Of a stretch of DNA of 64,000 nt, positions 51,884-60,587 are shown piece by piece; position 1 is the stretch's first letter, and every line of letters begins with the position of its first letter. The position numbers and the translations under genes were made by a program. The DNA is from Acidimicrobiales bacterium (lineage in GTDB: Bacteria > Actinomycetota > Acidimicrobiia > Acidimicrobiales > MedAcidi-G1): positions 1-64,000 of the forward strand of contig JAKURV010000010.1 in assembly GCA_022452035.1 (NCBI GenBank), given 5' to 3'. The notes beneath the pieces were generated by a model. That model ran no database searches, was not told the origin of the DNA, and worked only from the letters and a program-made list of their open reading frames with translations.

Positions 51884-52366
51884 TCAGCCCTTCGGAGTGT
51901 GCACCCCTACACGCCACCGCCCCTCGACGGGCAACGGACACAACAGCGAGGTGGCCTCCAGAATTAGGACAGCCACCGCCTCACCATCGAAACCAACGGA
52001 CGGGGCTCCGGTCCTTTCCCACACCAGGCCCCGTTTTGGATGGTCCTGGCGGAGTTCCCAGCCCGCCGGGGTATTCACCCCGGCCTCCTTTAGGTGGTCG
52101 CCAGCGCCCCGCCCGGCACCGTGGTCGATACCCACCGACGCCGGCTGACGGCCAGTGGCAGCCACCAGTGTGCCGACCGGCACCTGGGATCCCCGGGCCG
52201 AGAACCAGTTGAAAAGACCTGACACGTCGCTGCGCAGGCTGTCGTCGACGTCCGGCTCGACGTTCAGCCAGGAGCCGGGACGGTCGGCTACCTCGACCAG
52301 GGCATTGACCAGGTCACCATGGTCGTCAGCGGCGACCAGGAAGTTCTCGCTGTCGAAACTCGCCAC
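51884..52366 (-). CDS. Hypothetical soluble protein
   Basis: 160 aa from GTG 52366; TAGCGT seven bases upstream would lie inside a longer reading from 52384, so the shorter start is preferred. No signal or membrane segment. Visible stretches include FLVAADDHGDLVNALVEVAD and LVAATGRQPASVGIDHGAGRGAGDHLKEAGVNTP. No family recognised. It is divergent from the fused Etf gene, with the two -10 hexamers about 40 bp apart. Confidence 0.65.
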   Translation of the reverse strand: MASFDSENFLVAADDHGDLVNALVEVADRPGSWLNVEPDVDDSLRSDVSGLFNWFSARGSQVPVGTLVAATGRQPASVGIDHGAGRGAGDHLKEAGVNTPAGWELRQDHPKRGLVWERTGAPSVGFDGEAVAVLILEATSLLCPLPVEGRWRVGVHTPKG

Positions 52367-52373
52367 GGTGCCA

Positions 52374-52379
52374 ACGCTA
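52374..52379 (-). promoter_or_regulatory. -10 TAGCGT for the hypothetical gene
   Basis: Seven-base gap to GTG 52366; decides the start. Confidence 0.5.
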
Positions 52380-52420
52380 GCCACGCCGGGCCGGCAGACC
52401 GACAGGACGGAACTCGCCGG

Positions 52421-52426
52421 TACGTT
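52421..52426 (+). promoter_or_regulatory. -10 TACGTT for the fused Etf gene
   Basis: Six-base gap (GGCGCC) to ATG 52433. Confidence 0.55.
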
Positions 52427-52432
52427 GGCGCC

Positions 52433-54238
52433 ATGGCCGACCCGCGACCCACCTCTGCCTTGCGGATCGCCGCTCTGGTGAAGCAGATCCCGAAGTTCGA
52501 GGAGATGCGCCTCGGACCGGACGGCCGCCTGGTTCGCGACGGCATGGAGCTACACCTAAACGACTACTGCCGTCGGGCTGTCCGGGCCGGATGCGACCTG
52601 GCTGCCGAAACCGGAGGGTCCTGCACGGCACTGACCCTGGGCCCCCCTTCGGCCGACACCGTGCTGCGGGAGGCCATCCTCTGTGGCTGCGAGGCGGGAC
52701 TCCACGTCTCCGACCCGGCGTTCGCCGGCAGCGACACCCTGGCTACCTCCCGGGCCCTGGCCGCCGCCCTGGAGGCGCACGGTCCATGGGACCTAGTGCT
52801 CTGCGGGCGCAACTCGGTAGACGCCGACACCGGTCAGGTCCCGGCCCAGGTGGCCGAGATCCTCAAGCTCCCCCTACTGACCGGGGCCCGCGAGCTCCGC
52901 CTGGACGGCGGCACGGTGCACGCCCTGCTGGAACACGACGACGAGTGGGTCCGAGCCGAGGTCGACCTCCCGGTCGTGGTCTCCTGCGCCGAGCGGCTCT
53001 GTGAGCCGTGCAAGGTCAAGGAACCGGAAGCCTGGGCCACCGTGAACGAGAACCTCGTCACAGTGATTGGGGCCGCCGCCCTGGGCGACGGTCCGTGGGG
53101 AGCTGACGGCAGCCCAACCACGGTGGGGCCGGTCCGGGTGCTGGAGGTGGACCGGGCCGGCGAACGGCTGAACGGCTCTGGGCCGGAACAGGTGGACCGG
53201 GTACTCCAGGTACTGGACAATCGGGGAGCCTTCGACAGGACGGCTGTCGGGGCAACCAGCGAGGTGGCCCGCCCGGAGGGTCCCGGCGACGGCGGTGAGG
53301 TGGTGGTTCTGGGCGAACCAGACCGCCTGTCCCAGACCGGAGAGCTACTGGGAACGGCGGCCCGCCTGGCCGCCGAGATCGGCGGACGGGCCGCGCTGGC
53401 CGTCGACACGGTGGTCGACTGGGAGAAGCTCAGCAGCCAGGGGGCCGACAAGGTCCTGAGGCACCGTGGCGTGACCGGGGCCGAGGATGTGGCCCACTTG
53501 CTGGCTGACCGGTTCGCCGACCAGCCTCCGTGGGCCGTGCTGGCCCCCAGTACGGCGTGGGGGCGAGAGGCGGCGGCCCGCCTCGCTGCCCGCCTGGGTG
53601 CCGGCCTGACGGGCGACGCTGTCGGCCTGGAGGTCCGCGACGGCCAGCTAGTGGCCCTCAAGCCAGCATTTGGCGGTCGGCTGGTCGCCGAGGTGACCTG
53701 CACCTCCCGCATCCAGATGGCCACTGTCCGACCCGGATCCCTCCCTGGGTACCGTCCCCGTCCCACGGCACCATTCGCCGCTGACCACCTGGCGTCCACC
53801 GGGACTTCTCGGATCCGGGTCCTCGAACAGCGGCGGGACGACGACCGGGACCTGCTGGCTCATGCCGAGGTGGTTGTGGGTGTCGGTCAGGGCGTCGATC
53901 CAGCCGACCTAGCCGAGGTCGAAGCCCATGCCGCGACCCTTGGTGCCGAGCTGTGCGCCACCCGCAAGGTCACCGATGCCGGGTGGATGCCCCGGGCCCG
54001 CCAGGTCGGGATCACCGGCCACTCCATCGCCCCCCGTCTGTACATAGCCGTCGGTATCTCGGGACGGTTTAACCACACGATCGGCGTCCGGGGCGCCGGA
54101 ACCATCGTGGGAATCAACCCCGACCCCGAATGCGAGTTGTGGGCCTGGTGTGACGTCGGCCTGGTAGCTGACTGGCGGGACGGCCTGGCCGCCCTGGTCC
54201 CCGTGCTGGCCGAGCGGTTCTCCTCTCGGTCGTCCTGA
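52433..54238 (+). CDS. Fused electron-transfer flavoprotein, EtfB-EtfA in one chain
   Basis: 601 aa from ATG 52433. Residues 1-~255 are EtfB-like: IAALVKQIPKFEEMRL, LTLGPPSADTVLREAILCGCEAGLHVSD, DLVLCGRNSVDADTGQVPAQVAEIL. After a linker, ~290-600 are EtfA-like: the C-terminal FAD domain ATRKVTDAGWMPRARQVGITG, APRLYIAVGISGRFNHTIG and GTIVGINPDPE. The usual QHLAGM loop reads NHTIGV. No stop or frameshift separates the halves. It should carry electrons from acyl-CoA dehydrogenases to a quinone reductase; the stretch equals two normal subunits. Confidence 0.92.
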   Translation: MADPRPTSALRIAALVKQIPKFEEMRLGPDGRLVRDGMELHLNDYCRRAVRAGCDLAAETGGSCTALTLGPPSADTVLREAILCGCEAGLHVSDPAFAGSDTLATSRALAAALEAHGPWDLVLCGRNSVDADTGQVPAQVAEILKLPLLTGARELRLDGGTVHALLEHDDEWVRAEVDLPVVVSCAERLCEPCKVKEPEAWATVNENLVTVIGAAALGDGPWGADGSPTTVGPVRVLEVDRAGERLNGSGPEQVDRVLQVLDNRGAFDRTAVGATSEVARPEGPGDGGEVVVLGEPDRLSQTGELLGTAARLAAEIGGRAALAVDTVVDWEKLSSQGADKVLRHRGVTGAEDVAHLLADRFADQPPWAVLAPSTAWGREAAARLAARLGAGLTGDAVGLEVRDGQLVALKPAFGGRLVAEVTCTSRIQMATVRPGSLPGYRPRPTAPFAADHLASTGTSRIRVLEQRRDDDRDLLAHAEVVVGVGQGVDPADLAEVEAHAATLGAELCATRKVTDAGWMPRARQVGITGHSIAPRLYIAVGISGRFNHTIGVRGAGTIVGINPDPECELWAWCDVGLVADWRDGLAALVPVLAERFSSRSS

Positions 54239-54262
54239 CGGTTTGGCTCGGCGGGTGGCCAT

Positions 54263-54625
54263 TCAGTCCGGACGGTCCACCCCGGCGGCCCGAAGGGCGT
54301 CAGCGTCCACCCATTCCAGACTCAGGATGTGGGTGGCGGCTAGCAGGACCGGCGGGGCCATGCCCGCCTCGTGGGCTTCCTGCCACCGCGACGCGCACAT
54401 GCACCACCGGTCGCCGGGCTGCAGGCCATCGAACCCGGGGCGTGGGGTGGACAGGTCATTGCCAGCCCGGGCTGAGAAGTCCAGGAACTCGGCGGTGACC
54501 AGGGCGCACACGGTGTGCACCCCGAGGTCGTCGGCGCCCGTGTTGCAACACCCATCCCGGTAGAAGCCGGTAAGGGGGTCAAACCCGCACTCTTGGAGCT
54601 CGGTGCCCAGCACGTTGACGGCCAT
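54263..54625 (-). CDS. DUF2237 protein
   Basis: 120 aa from ATG 54625 overlapping the arsC stop (TGATG). The family pattern is clear: NVLGTELQECGFDPLTGFYRDGCCNTG, GVHTVCALVTAEFLDFSARAGNDLSTPRP, GFDGLQPGDRWCMCASRW. Conserved Cys residues suggest metal binding or redox, but the function is unknown. Coupling to arsC is noteworthy. Confidence 0.9.
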   Translation of the reverse strand: MAVNVLGTELQECGFDPLTGFYRDGCCNTGADDLGVHTVCALVTAEFLDFSARAGNDLSTPRPGFDGLQPGDRWCMCASRWQEAHEAGMAPPVLLAATHILSLEWVDADALRAAGVDRPD

Positions 54626-55038
54626 CAGTTGTCCTCCTCGTCGAGTAGATCCTCGAGCAGTTCCTCGACCAGGGTCTGGATCTCGTCGCGCACACCGCGC
54701 ACCATCTCCATCCCCTGGCCAGCCGGGTCCTCCAGTTGCCAGTCCAGGCGTTGGGTCCCCGGGTAGACCGGGCACTCGTCGCCGCAGCCCATGGACACCA
54801 CGACGTCCACGTCGCGCACCATGGCCTCGGTCCACAGTTGGGGCCGGTTGGACGAGATGTCGACGCCCACTTCGGCCATGGCTTCCACGGCCGTCGGGTT
54901 CACCGTCTCGCTGGGGGACGAACCGGCCGACAGCACCCGGATCCGGTCACCGGCCAGGTGTCGCAGCCAGCCAGCACCAATCTGGGACCGGCCGGCATTG
55001 TGGACGCACAGGAACAGGACCCCAGGCGGACGGCGCAT
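54625..55038 (-). CDS. arsC: Arsenate reductase, LMW-phosphatase type
   Basis: 137 aa, ATG start. Reduces arsenate to arsenite. FLCVHNAGRSQ is the P-loop Cx5R (Cys11, Arg17); Cys85 and Cys89 in SMGCGDECP match the thiol relay of thioredoxin- or mycothiol-linked enzymes. Arsenic efflux genes are absent nearby; an ars-type aquaporin lies 20 kb away. -10 TACCTT is seven bases upstream. Confidence 0.93.
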   Translation of the reverse strand: MRRPPGVLFLCVHNAGRSQIGAGWLRHLAGDRIRVLSAGSSPSETVNPTAVEAMAEVGVDISSNRPQLWTEAMVRDVDVVVSMGCGDECPVYPGTQRLDWQLEDPAGQGMEMVRGVRDEIQTLVEELLEDLLDEEDN

Positions 55039-55045
55039 GGCGCTG

Positions 55046-55051
55046 AAGGTA
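55046..55051 (-). promoter_or_regulatory. -10 TACCTT for arsC-DUF2237
   Basis: Seven-base gap to ATG 55038. Confidence 0.5.
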
Positions 55052-55098
55052 TCCGGCCCCGGGGAGGGGTCCTGCTACACGCAGGTACCCGTCGGTCC

Positions 55099-56931
55099 TC
55101 AGACCCGGGCGTGCTTGAGTTTCTTGACCGTCCGGGCCCGTGCCCCGGCGTCCAACTCCACCTTGCGGAGCCGTACGGCAGCCGGCGTGACCTCCACGCA
55201 CTCGTCGTCGGCTATGTACTCGAGGGCCTGTTCGAGGGAGAGCCTCCGGGGAGGGGTCAGACGGACCGTGTCGTCCGAGGCGGCGGCCCGGACGTTGGTG
55301 AGTTTCTTCTCCCGACAGATGTTGACGTCCATGTCCTCGGCCCGGGGGTTCTCGCCGATAATCATCCCGCCGTAAACCTCCTCGGTCGGCCCAACGAACA
55401 GGGTGGTTCGATCTTGGAGGCCGGTAATGGCGTACGGCGTGGCGACACCCAGACGGTCGGCGACCACGCTTCCGCTCTGGCGGGTCCGGAGCTCTCCCAT
55501 CCACGGCTCCCAGCCTTCAAATACGTGGTGGAGCAAGCCAGTGCCCCTGGTCTCGGTTAGGAACTCGGTCCGGAAGCCGATGAGAGCCCGGGCGGCCACC
55601 ACGTAGTCGAGGCGCACCCACCCGGTGCCGTGGTTGGTCATATCCTCCATCCGGGCCTTGCGCTCACCGAGGAGTTGGGTGACTGCCCCCACGTGCTCCT
55701 CGGGAACGTCGACGGATAGGCGCTCGGTCGGCTCGTGCAGGGTGCCGTCGAGTTCACGGAGGAGAACCTCGGGCTTGCCCACCGTCAACTCGAAGCCCTC
55801 ACGGCGCATGGTCTCAATGAGCACGGCCAACTGCAGCTCGCCTCGCCCCTGAACCTCCCATGTGTCGGGACGTTCGGTGGGCAGGACCCGCAGTGACACG
55901 TTGCCGATCAACTCGGTGTCCAGGCGGGCCTTTACCTGGCGGGCGGTCAGTTTGTCGCCGGTCGCTCCAGCCACCGGTGAGGTGTTCACGCCGATGGCCA
56001 TGGAAAGGGTGGGTTCGTCGACGGTGATGATGGGTAGCGGGCGGGGATCCTCGGGGTCGGCCAGCGTCTCGCCGATGGTGACATCATCGATTCCCGACAC
56101 GTAGACGATCTCGCCCGGTCCCGCCTCCTCGACGTCGACCTGACCGAGTGCCTCGGTGACCGTGATGGTGGCGACGCGGGCTGGCTGGACCGAACCGTCG
56201 GTCCGACACCAGGCCACCGGAGCGCCTCGCCGCAGGGTTCCGCTGTCGATCCGGCAGACGGCGATACGACCGACGTAGGGAGAGGCGTCCAGGTTGGTGA
56301 CGTGGACCCGCAGCGGGGCGTCCTCGTCGTAGACAGGAGGAGGTACGTGGTCGAGGACCACATCGAAGAAGGGCGCCAGGTCGGTTCCGTCGCAGTCGGG
56401 GTCCAGGGTGGCCGTTCCGGCCCGGGCATCGGTGTAGACGATCGGGAACTCGATCTGGTCCTCGGTGGCGCCCAGGTCGAGGAATAGTTCGTAGGTCTCG
56501 TCCACCACCTCGGCCAGGCGGGCGTCGGGACGGTCGACCTTGTTGACGACGAGCACGATGGCCAGGCCGGCCTCCAAAGCCTTGCGGAGGACGAAACGGG
56601 TCTGCGGTCGGGGTCCCTCGGCAGAGTCGACTAGCAGGATGACCCCGTCAACCATGTTCAGGGCTCGTTCGACCTCTCCGCCGAAGTCGGCGTGTCCAGG
56701 GGTGTCCACGATGTTGACCTTTACGTCGCCCCGGTGAACCGCCGTGTTCTTGGCCAAGATGGTGATCCCCTTTTCCCGCTCTAGGTCCATGGAGTCCATA
56801 ACCCGGTCGACCACCTCCTCGTTCGCTCGGAACGCTCCGGACTGGCGTAGGAGGCCGTCGACGAGGGTCGTCTTGCCGTGGTCGACGTGGGCGATGACGG
56901 CGACGTTGCGGAGGTCGGAGCGGGTGGCCAC
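55099..56931 (-). CDS. typA: Ribosome-associated GTPase TypA/BipA
   Basis: 610 aa, GTG start. [15 protein letters not shown] (G1), [13 protein letters not shown] (G2), [16 protein letters not shown] (G3) and [12 protein letters not shown] (G4) are intact, followed by EF-G-like domains II, III, V and the BipA-specific C-terminus. Acts on the ribosome under stress and in 50S assembly. -10 TAGCGT six bases upstream implies a leaderless mRNA. Confidence 0.97.
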   Translation of the reverse strand: MATRSDLRNVAVIAHVDHGKTTLVDGLLRQSGAFRANEEVVDRVMDSMDLEREKGITILAKNTAVHRGDVKVNIVDTPGHADFGGEVERALNMVDGVILLVDSAEGPRPQTRFVLRKALEAGLAIVLVVNKVDRPDARLAEVVDETYELFLDLGATEDQIEFPIVYTDARAGTATLDPDCDGTDLAPFFDVVLDHVPPPVYDEDAPLRVHVTNLDASPYVGRIAVCRIDSGTLRRGAPVAWCRTDGSVQPARVATITVTEALGQVDVEEAGPGEIVYVSGIDDVTIGETLADPEDPRPLPIITVDEPTLSMAIGVNTSPVAGATGDKLTARQVKARLDTELIGNVSLRVLPTERPDTWEVQGRGELQLAVLIETMRREGFELTVGKPEVLLRELDGTLHEPTERLSVDVPEEHVGAVTQLLGERKARMEDMTNHGTGWVRLDYVVAARALIGFRTEFLTETRGTGLLHHVFEGWEPWMGELRTRQSGSVVADRLGVATPYAITGLQDRTTLFVGPTEEVYGGMIIGENPRAEDMDVNICREKKLTNVRAAASDDTVRLTPPRRLSLEQALEYIADDECVEVTPAAVRLRKVELDAGARARTVKKLKHARV

Positions 56932-56937
56932 GGGAAA

Positions 56938-56943
56938 ACGCTA
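56938..56943 (-). promoter_or_regulatory. -10 TAGCGT for typA
   Basis: Six-base gap (TTTCCC) to GTG 56931. Confidence 0.55.
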
Positions 56944-57128
56944 CGGCGGGCCGGGACTCCCGGGGTGGAAGTGTGACCGATGAGCACTGGCCTTCCCGGC
57001 GTTACCGGAACGCTCACGAGCGTCGACCGGGTGCAACGAGTAGGACTAGGTGCACGAATCCCGCCCTGATCAGCCTCGCCCGGGAAGCCCGTCAACAGCC
57101 GGACATCGGGATTCCTCGACCCGGATGG

Positions 57129-57776
57129 TCAGCGTCGACGTCCGGTTTCCAGGCGCCGGCGGGGCGGCTCACCGCCCTTCCGGGAGATGGCCGTGCCTAG
57201 GTCGTCGACGGCGTCGTCCAGCAGTGGCCAGGTCTTGTAGGCCGGGCCGGTAGAGCCCAGCATGGCCAGGCGTTCCACGGCATCGGCCACCAGCAGCGGG
57301 TGTGGGGCCCGTCCGTCCTGCTTGTCGACCTCAGACCGGGTGGTGGCCGCCCAGAGCACCAAGTCGGTGGCCACCGGAATCTGTACGGCGACCAGTGGGG
57401 CCACGCCGCGGGATTTGCGCCCCGCGAACACCTGGACCATCCGGGGGCGGGTCCGTCGCCAGGTCTCGAGGTGCCCGGACAGGGTCCGCGGTGGCACCCC
57501 TAGCCGCTCGGCCAGGTCCTTCAGGCCACCGTCAGGGAGGATGAATCCCACCTGTTCCGGTCGGGCCGTGGCCTCGTCGACCAGATGGGCCCATAGGGCC
57601 CGCTGCTGACGGCTCTTCAGGGGGTTGGAACGTCGGAGGCCTGGAGCCCGGGAGCACCCGGCGGCGATGCCTCGCATGATCGACCGGGGAACGAGGGCGT
57701 CGGGGCTCTTGCCGGTCGCCTCCCGGATGGCCTCGAAGTGGGCCGCGTGGGCCTGGAACGGCGCTGGCGTGCTCAT
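57129..57776 (-). CDS. Putative DNA-binding protein with helix-turn-helix
   Basis: 215 aa from ATG 57776, set by TACCGT seven bases upstream. GGLKDLAERLGVPPRTLSGHLETWRRTRP (residues ~84-112) reads as a winged-helix HTH. Flanks are basic (RSNPLKSRQQRALWAHL) and the tail is Arg-rich (EPPRRRLETGRRR). No replication or phage genes are adjacent. It might be a transcription regulator or a replication-initiator relative; neither can be shown. Confidence 0.7.
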   Translation of the reverse strand: MSTPAPFQAHAAHFEAIREATGKSPDALVPRSIMRGIAAGCSRAPGLRRSNPLKSRQQRALWAHLVDEATARPEQVGFILPDGGLKDLAERLGVPPRTLSGHLETWRRTRPRMVQVFAGRKSRGVAPLVAVQIPVATDLVLWAATTRSEVDKQDGRAPHPLLVADAVERLAMLGSTGPAYKTWPLLDDAVDDLGTAISRKGGEPPRRRLETGRRR

Positions 57777-57783
57777 GGGGAAA

Positions 57784-57789
57784 ACGGTA
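57784..57789 (-). promoter_or_regulatory. -10 TACCGT for the HTH gene
   Basis: Seven-base gap to ATG 57776. Confidence 0.5.
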
Positions 57790-57970
57790 CCGCCGATGAC
57801 GCCGTCGTCCGGTCGGGATGGACCGCACACACAGAACAAGTCCCGTGACCGTTTCGGCGAATCGACACAGGCCTAGGTCCCGTTCTGGGCCTCGCCGAAG
57901 AGGTTCAGACCATCCGGCCTCCATGTTTGGTCCACTTAAGGGCACTCTTGTCATGTAAGGGTCAACGCTC

Positions 57971-58948
57971 GTGTCGTATCGCCTAGTAGCGAGAGGCCAT
58001 CACCCCCGCCACTGCAGGCTCGTAAGGGTGGCCATTTGCCTGGGGATTCTTTCGATGTGTGCCATCGGGGCCGCGTGCAGCGGCGACGCCCCTGCCTCAT
58101 TTGTCTCAACGACGACGGTGCCAGCAACAACGACGGTGCCGGCAGCGGGGCTAACCACTTCCCTCGCTTCTTTAGGAGATGAGAAGGAGCCTGATCTCGA
58201 CGTCGCCGGGAAGAAACAGCTTCGCCGCATCTCCTATGGAGAGAATCCTCTCCAAGCCGGCGATCTCAGGGTTCCTCCGGGGGACGGGCCCTTCCAGGTC
58301 GTAGTTCTCATCCACGGTGGATTCTGGCGGTCGGGTTTTGACAACTCATTGATGACACTTCTGGCTGAAGATGCGACTGCACGGGGAGTTGCGACTTGGA
58401 ACGTCGATTACCGGTCGGTGGGTGATCCAGGAGGGGGCTATCCGGGAACGTTGGATGACATCGCCAGGGCCATCGACCATCTCGCACAAGTAGATGAGCC
58501 GCTCGCGCTCGACGATGTGATCGTGATCGGGCACTCGGCCGGCGGCCACCTTGCGCTCTGGGCGGGGAGCCGAGGCCGGCTCGCTCCTGGTGATCCAGGA
58601 GCGAGTCCTCTCATCGAACCACACACCGTGGTTGCCCAGGCTGCCGTCGTCGACCTGCGGTTGGCCGCCGAGGTGAACCTCGGATGGGGTGCAGTGGAGG
58701 CATTACTTGGCGGAGAACCCGATGAGGTTCCCGAGCGCTACCGGGTCGCCCAACCGGTCTTCGAAGGCCATCGGATCATCGCCGTTCATGGGCGGTATGA
58801 CCAGATTGTGCCCATAAGCCAGAGTGCGCTGATTCCCGGAGCGATTGGGATCTTCTCTGACACCGGCACCCACTTCGACGTGTTGGATCCAAGGCACAAC
58901 CTCTGGCTCCGGACGGTGGCTGAACTCGGTCTCGACAGCCCGAATTGA
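57971..58948 (+). CDS. Lipoprotein alpha/beta hydrolase
   Basis: 325 aa, GTG start with AAGGG upstream. Signal peptide with lipobox IGAAC (Cys36). After a Thr-rich linker, VVVLIHGGFWRSGFDNSL is the oxyanion HGG loop, VIGHSAGGHLALW the nucleophile elbow, AVHGRYDQIVPI carries the Asp and DTGTHFDVLD the His. Related to BD-FAE/kynurenine formamidase-like esterases, anchored outside the membrane. The local DNA looks less GC-rich than its surroundings and uses more AT-ending codons, so acquisition by transfer is possible. Confidence 0.88.
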   Translation: MSYRLVARGHHPRHCRLVRVAICLGILSMCAIGAACSGDAPASFVSTTTVPATTTVPAAGLTTSLASLGDEKEPDLDVAGKKQLRRISYGENPLQAGDLRVPPGDGPFQVVVLIHGGFWRSGFDNSLMTLLAEDATARGVATWNVDYRSVGDPGGGYPGTLDDIARAIDHLAQVDEPLALDDVIVIGHSAGGHLALWAGSRGRLAPGDPGASPLIEPHTVVAQAAVVDLRLAAEVNLGWGAVEALLGGEPDEVPERYRVAQPVFEGHRIIAVHGRYDQIVPISQSALIPGAIGIFSDTGTHFDVLDPRHNLWLRTVAELGLDSPN

Positions 58949-59050
58949 CCTCAACGTTCTGTGAACCGATTCAACGCTCAACGGTGGTTCCCGGGTGCGG
59001 TGTCGCCTGTCCTCGCTGTTGGCTGTCAACTGACCCTGTAAACGAGTAAG

Positions 59051-59076
59051 GCGCACCCGCCTGGAGGCGAATGCGC
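59051..59076. terminator. Stem-loop between hydrolase gene and tRNA-Val
   Basis: GCGCA...TGCGC encloses CGCCT-GG-AGGCG. It lies downstream of both convergent genes; no T-run. Confidence 0.35.
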
Positions 59077-59085
59077 TGGTCAGCG

Positions 59086-59162
59086 TGGTGGGCCGTGAGG
59101 GACTCGAACCCCCGACCCCCTGCGCGTCATGCAGGTGCTCTAGCCAACTGAGCTAACGGCCC
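59086..59162 (-). tRNA. tRNA-Val (GAC)
   Basis: Cloverleaf on the minus strand: acceptor GGGCCGT/ACGGCCC, D arm GCTC...GAGC, anticodon arm CCTGC-ATGACGC-GCAGG with anticodon GAC, T arm with TTCGAGT. The discriminator is A and the 3' CCA is encoded (59086-59088), unlike the other two tRNAs here. Confidence 0.93.
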
Positions 59163-59228
59163 CGGAGAAGATCAGCGTAGCGGTGGCCCCTGATGCGCAC
59201 ACCCGGCGCACGGGCGGTGGGGTTCCGC

Positions 59229-59804
59229 TTAACGGTCGCCGAGCGACCAGCGACCACGGTCCAGCAGGGCACCGCCGAGGAGCAGCACGCCGCCAATGGC
59301 CACCACCGGCAGGCCCGACCCGATCGACCGGTCCAAACTGGACGCGGCGTCAACGGCCCGGATGTCGGAGATCTCTATGCCGGTGACGGCTAGCAGCACT
59401 CCCCCAGCGACCAGGAGGACCAGTTTGTGGACCAGGCCCCGCTGGCCGACCCACAGGGCGCCGGCCACCACGGCGGCCACCAACCCGGTAACCAGCACCA
59501 CTACGGCATCTAACGCCACATCCCAACCGATGAGGCGCTCCACGGTGCCGTCCGGATGGTCGACCACGATCCACGGGAGGAAGGTCCCCATGATGGCCAG
59601 CACCACCCCGATTGTCGACGCCATGGCGGCCAGGCCGTTACCGGCCGGTCGTTCCCGGCGGCGCGGCTCCTCCTCGGCTCCCGGTGGCGTAACCGGTGGT
59701 TCGTCACCCGGGTGGACAGCCTTGATGCCGAACGGCGGGGTGTGGGGCAGCGTCGCCTCCCCCGCTTCATCCGCCGGTTCGATTTCCGGTCCCTCGCTGG
59801 TCAT
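59229..59804 (-). CDS. Four-helix membrane protein, unknown
   Basis: 191 aa from ATG 59804. Residues 1-70 are acidic, Pro-rich and likely disordered. Helices follow at ~79-98 (AAMASTIGVVLAIMGTFLPW), ~110-130, ~137-157 and ~175-187. GTFLPWIVV at the end of helix one resembles small actinobacterial membrane proteins of unknown role. It starts 62 bp after tRNA-Cys on the same strand. Confidence 0.8.
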   Translation of the reverse strand: MTSEGPEIEPADEAGEATLPHTPPFGIKAVHPGDEPPVTPPGAEEEPRRRERPAGNGLAAMASTIGVVLAIMGTFLPWIVVDHPDGTVERLIGWDVALDAVVVLVTGLVAAVVAGALWVGQRGLVHKLVLLVAGGVLLAVTGIEISDIRAVDAASSLDRSIGSGLPVVAIGGVLLLGGALLDRGRWSLGDR

Positions 59805-59865
59805 GGGGTTCCCCCGTTGCTCATCGGCCGCCCCGACCCGCTGTTGCGGATCGCCCGATTTGTCG

Positions 59866-59940
59866 AGCACCGGGCGGGATTTGAACCCGCGGCTTTACGG
59901 CTTTGCAGGCCGTTCCCTTGGTCCGCTCGGGCACCGGTGC
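59866..59940 (-). tRNA. tRNA-Cys (GCA)
   Basis: Acceptor GCACCGG pairs perfectly with CCGGTGC; anticodon arm ACGGC-CTGCAAA-GCCGT gives GCA; T arm GCGGG-TTCAAAT-CCCGC. Discriminator U73 is the cysteine identity base. CCA is not encoded. Confidence 0.95.
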
Positions 59941-60039
59941 ATCGCTCCCACTCGGGGCGGAAGCGGGGCCAATCGTATCGGCGGCCCCGTCCCGCCCATT
60001 CCCTGCTTCGGACCGCCGACGGGCGCCCGATCGGCCGAA

Positions 60040-60486
60040 TCAATCGTCCTTCTCCTCGGCCAGCTTGACCGTGCAGGTGCCCTGGGCCAGGGCGGCTAGG
60101 CGCCCGTCGTTTTCAACCTGGATGGTGACCACAGCCGACCGTCGGGTCATGGACTGGATCTCCGCCACAGCCCGGCAAGTACCACCGCTAACTGGCCGGA
60201 GGTAATTGACCTTGAACTCCGTGGTGGCCGCCCACGAACCAGGCGGCATGACCGGGTAGAGCACCAACCCGAGGCAGTGGTCGCACAGGGCAGCCAGACA
60301 GCCGCCGTGCATGTTCCCGATGAAGGTGAGGTGGTCGTCGAGCACCTCGAACTCGACGACCAGCCGACCGGCTTCCAACTCCACGACCTTAAGCCCCAGG
60401 AAGCCGTCGATGCCGGAATCGGAACGGTGACCCAGGAGGTGGTCAATGAACTTCGGGTGGCGGACCTCGAGGTCGGGTGCGGTCAC
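60040..60486 (-). CDS. PaaI-family hot-dog thioesterase
   Basis: 148 aa, GTG start with GGAGG seven bases upstream. FIGNMHGGCLAALCDHCLGL contains the HGG and catalytic Asp; the C-terminal strand region RAVAEIQSMTRRSAVVTIQVE is typical. Hydrolyses an acyl-CoA, perhaps aromatic. Divergent from the LLM gene, with a palindrome between them. Confidence 0.92.
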   Translation of the reverse strand: MTAPDLEVRHPKFIDHLLGHRSDSGIDGFLGLKVVELEAGRLVVEFEVLDDHLTFIGNMHGGCLAALCDHCLGLVLYPVMPPGSWAATTEFKVNYLRPVSGGTCRAVAEIQSMTRRSAVVTIQVENDGRLAALAQGTCTVKLAEEKDD

Positions 60487-60554
60487 GGGGAAGCCTCCAA
60501 GAATGCGGCGGGCAACAGTCCGTCGGGCGGCCGTGGGGCCACATCGTCGGGTCG

Positions 60555-60571
60555 GTGCGTACGCTACGCAC
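60555..60571. promoter_or_regulatory. Palindrome over the LLM promoter
   Basis: GTGCGTA-CGC-TACGCAC is a perfect 7-bp inverted repeat that contains -10 TACGCT (60560-60565) for the LLM gene, whose ATG is 22 bp further on. It lies between divergent genes and may be a repressor site. Confidence 0.5.
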
Positions 60572-60587
60572 CCTCGGGGGCCAAAAC

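Noticed and set aside
59086-59940. tRNA-flanked segment as integrative element with att repeats
   Set aside because: No second copy of a tRNA 3' end and no integrase were found between or beside the tRNAs.
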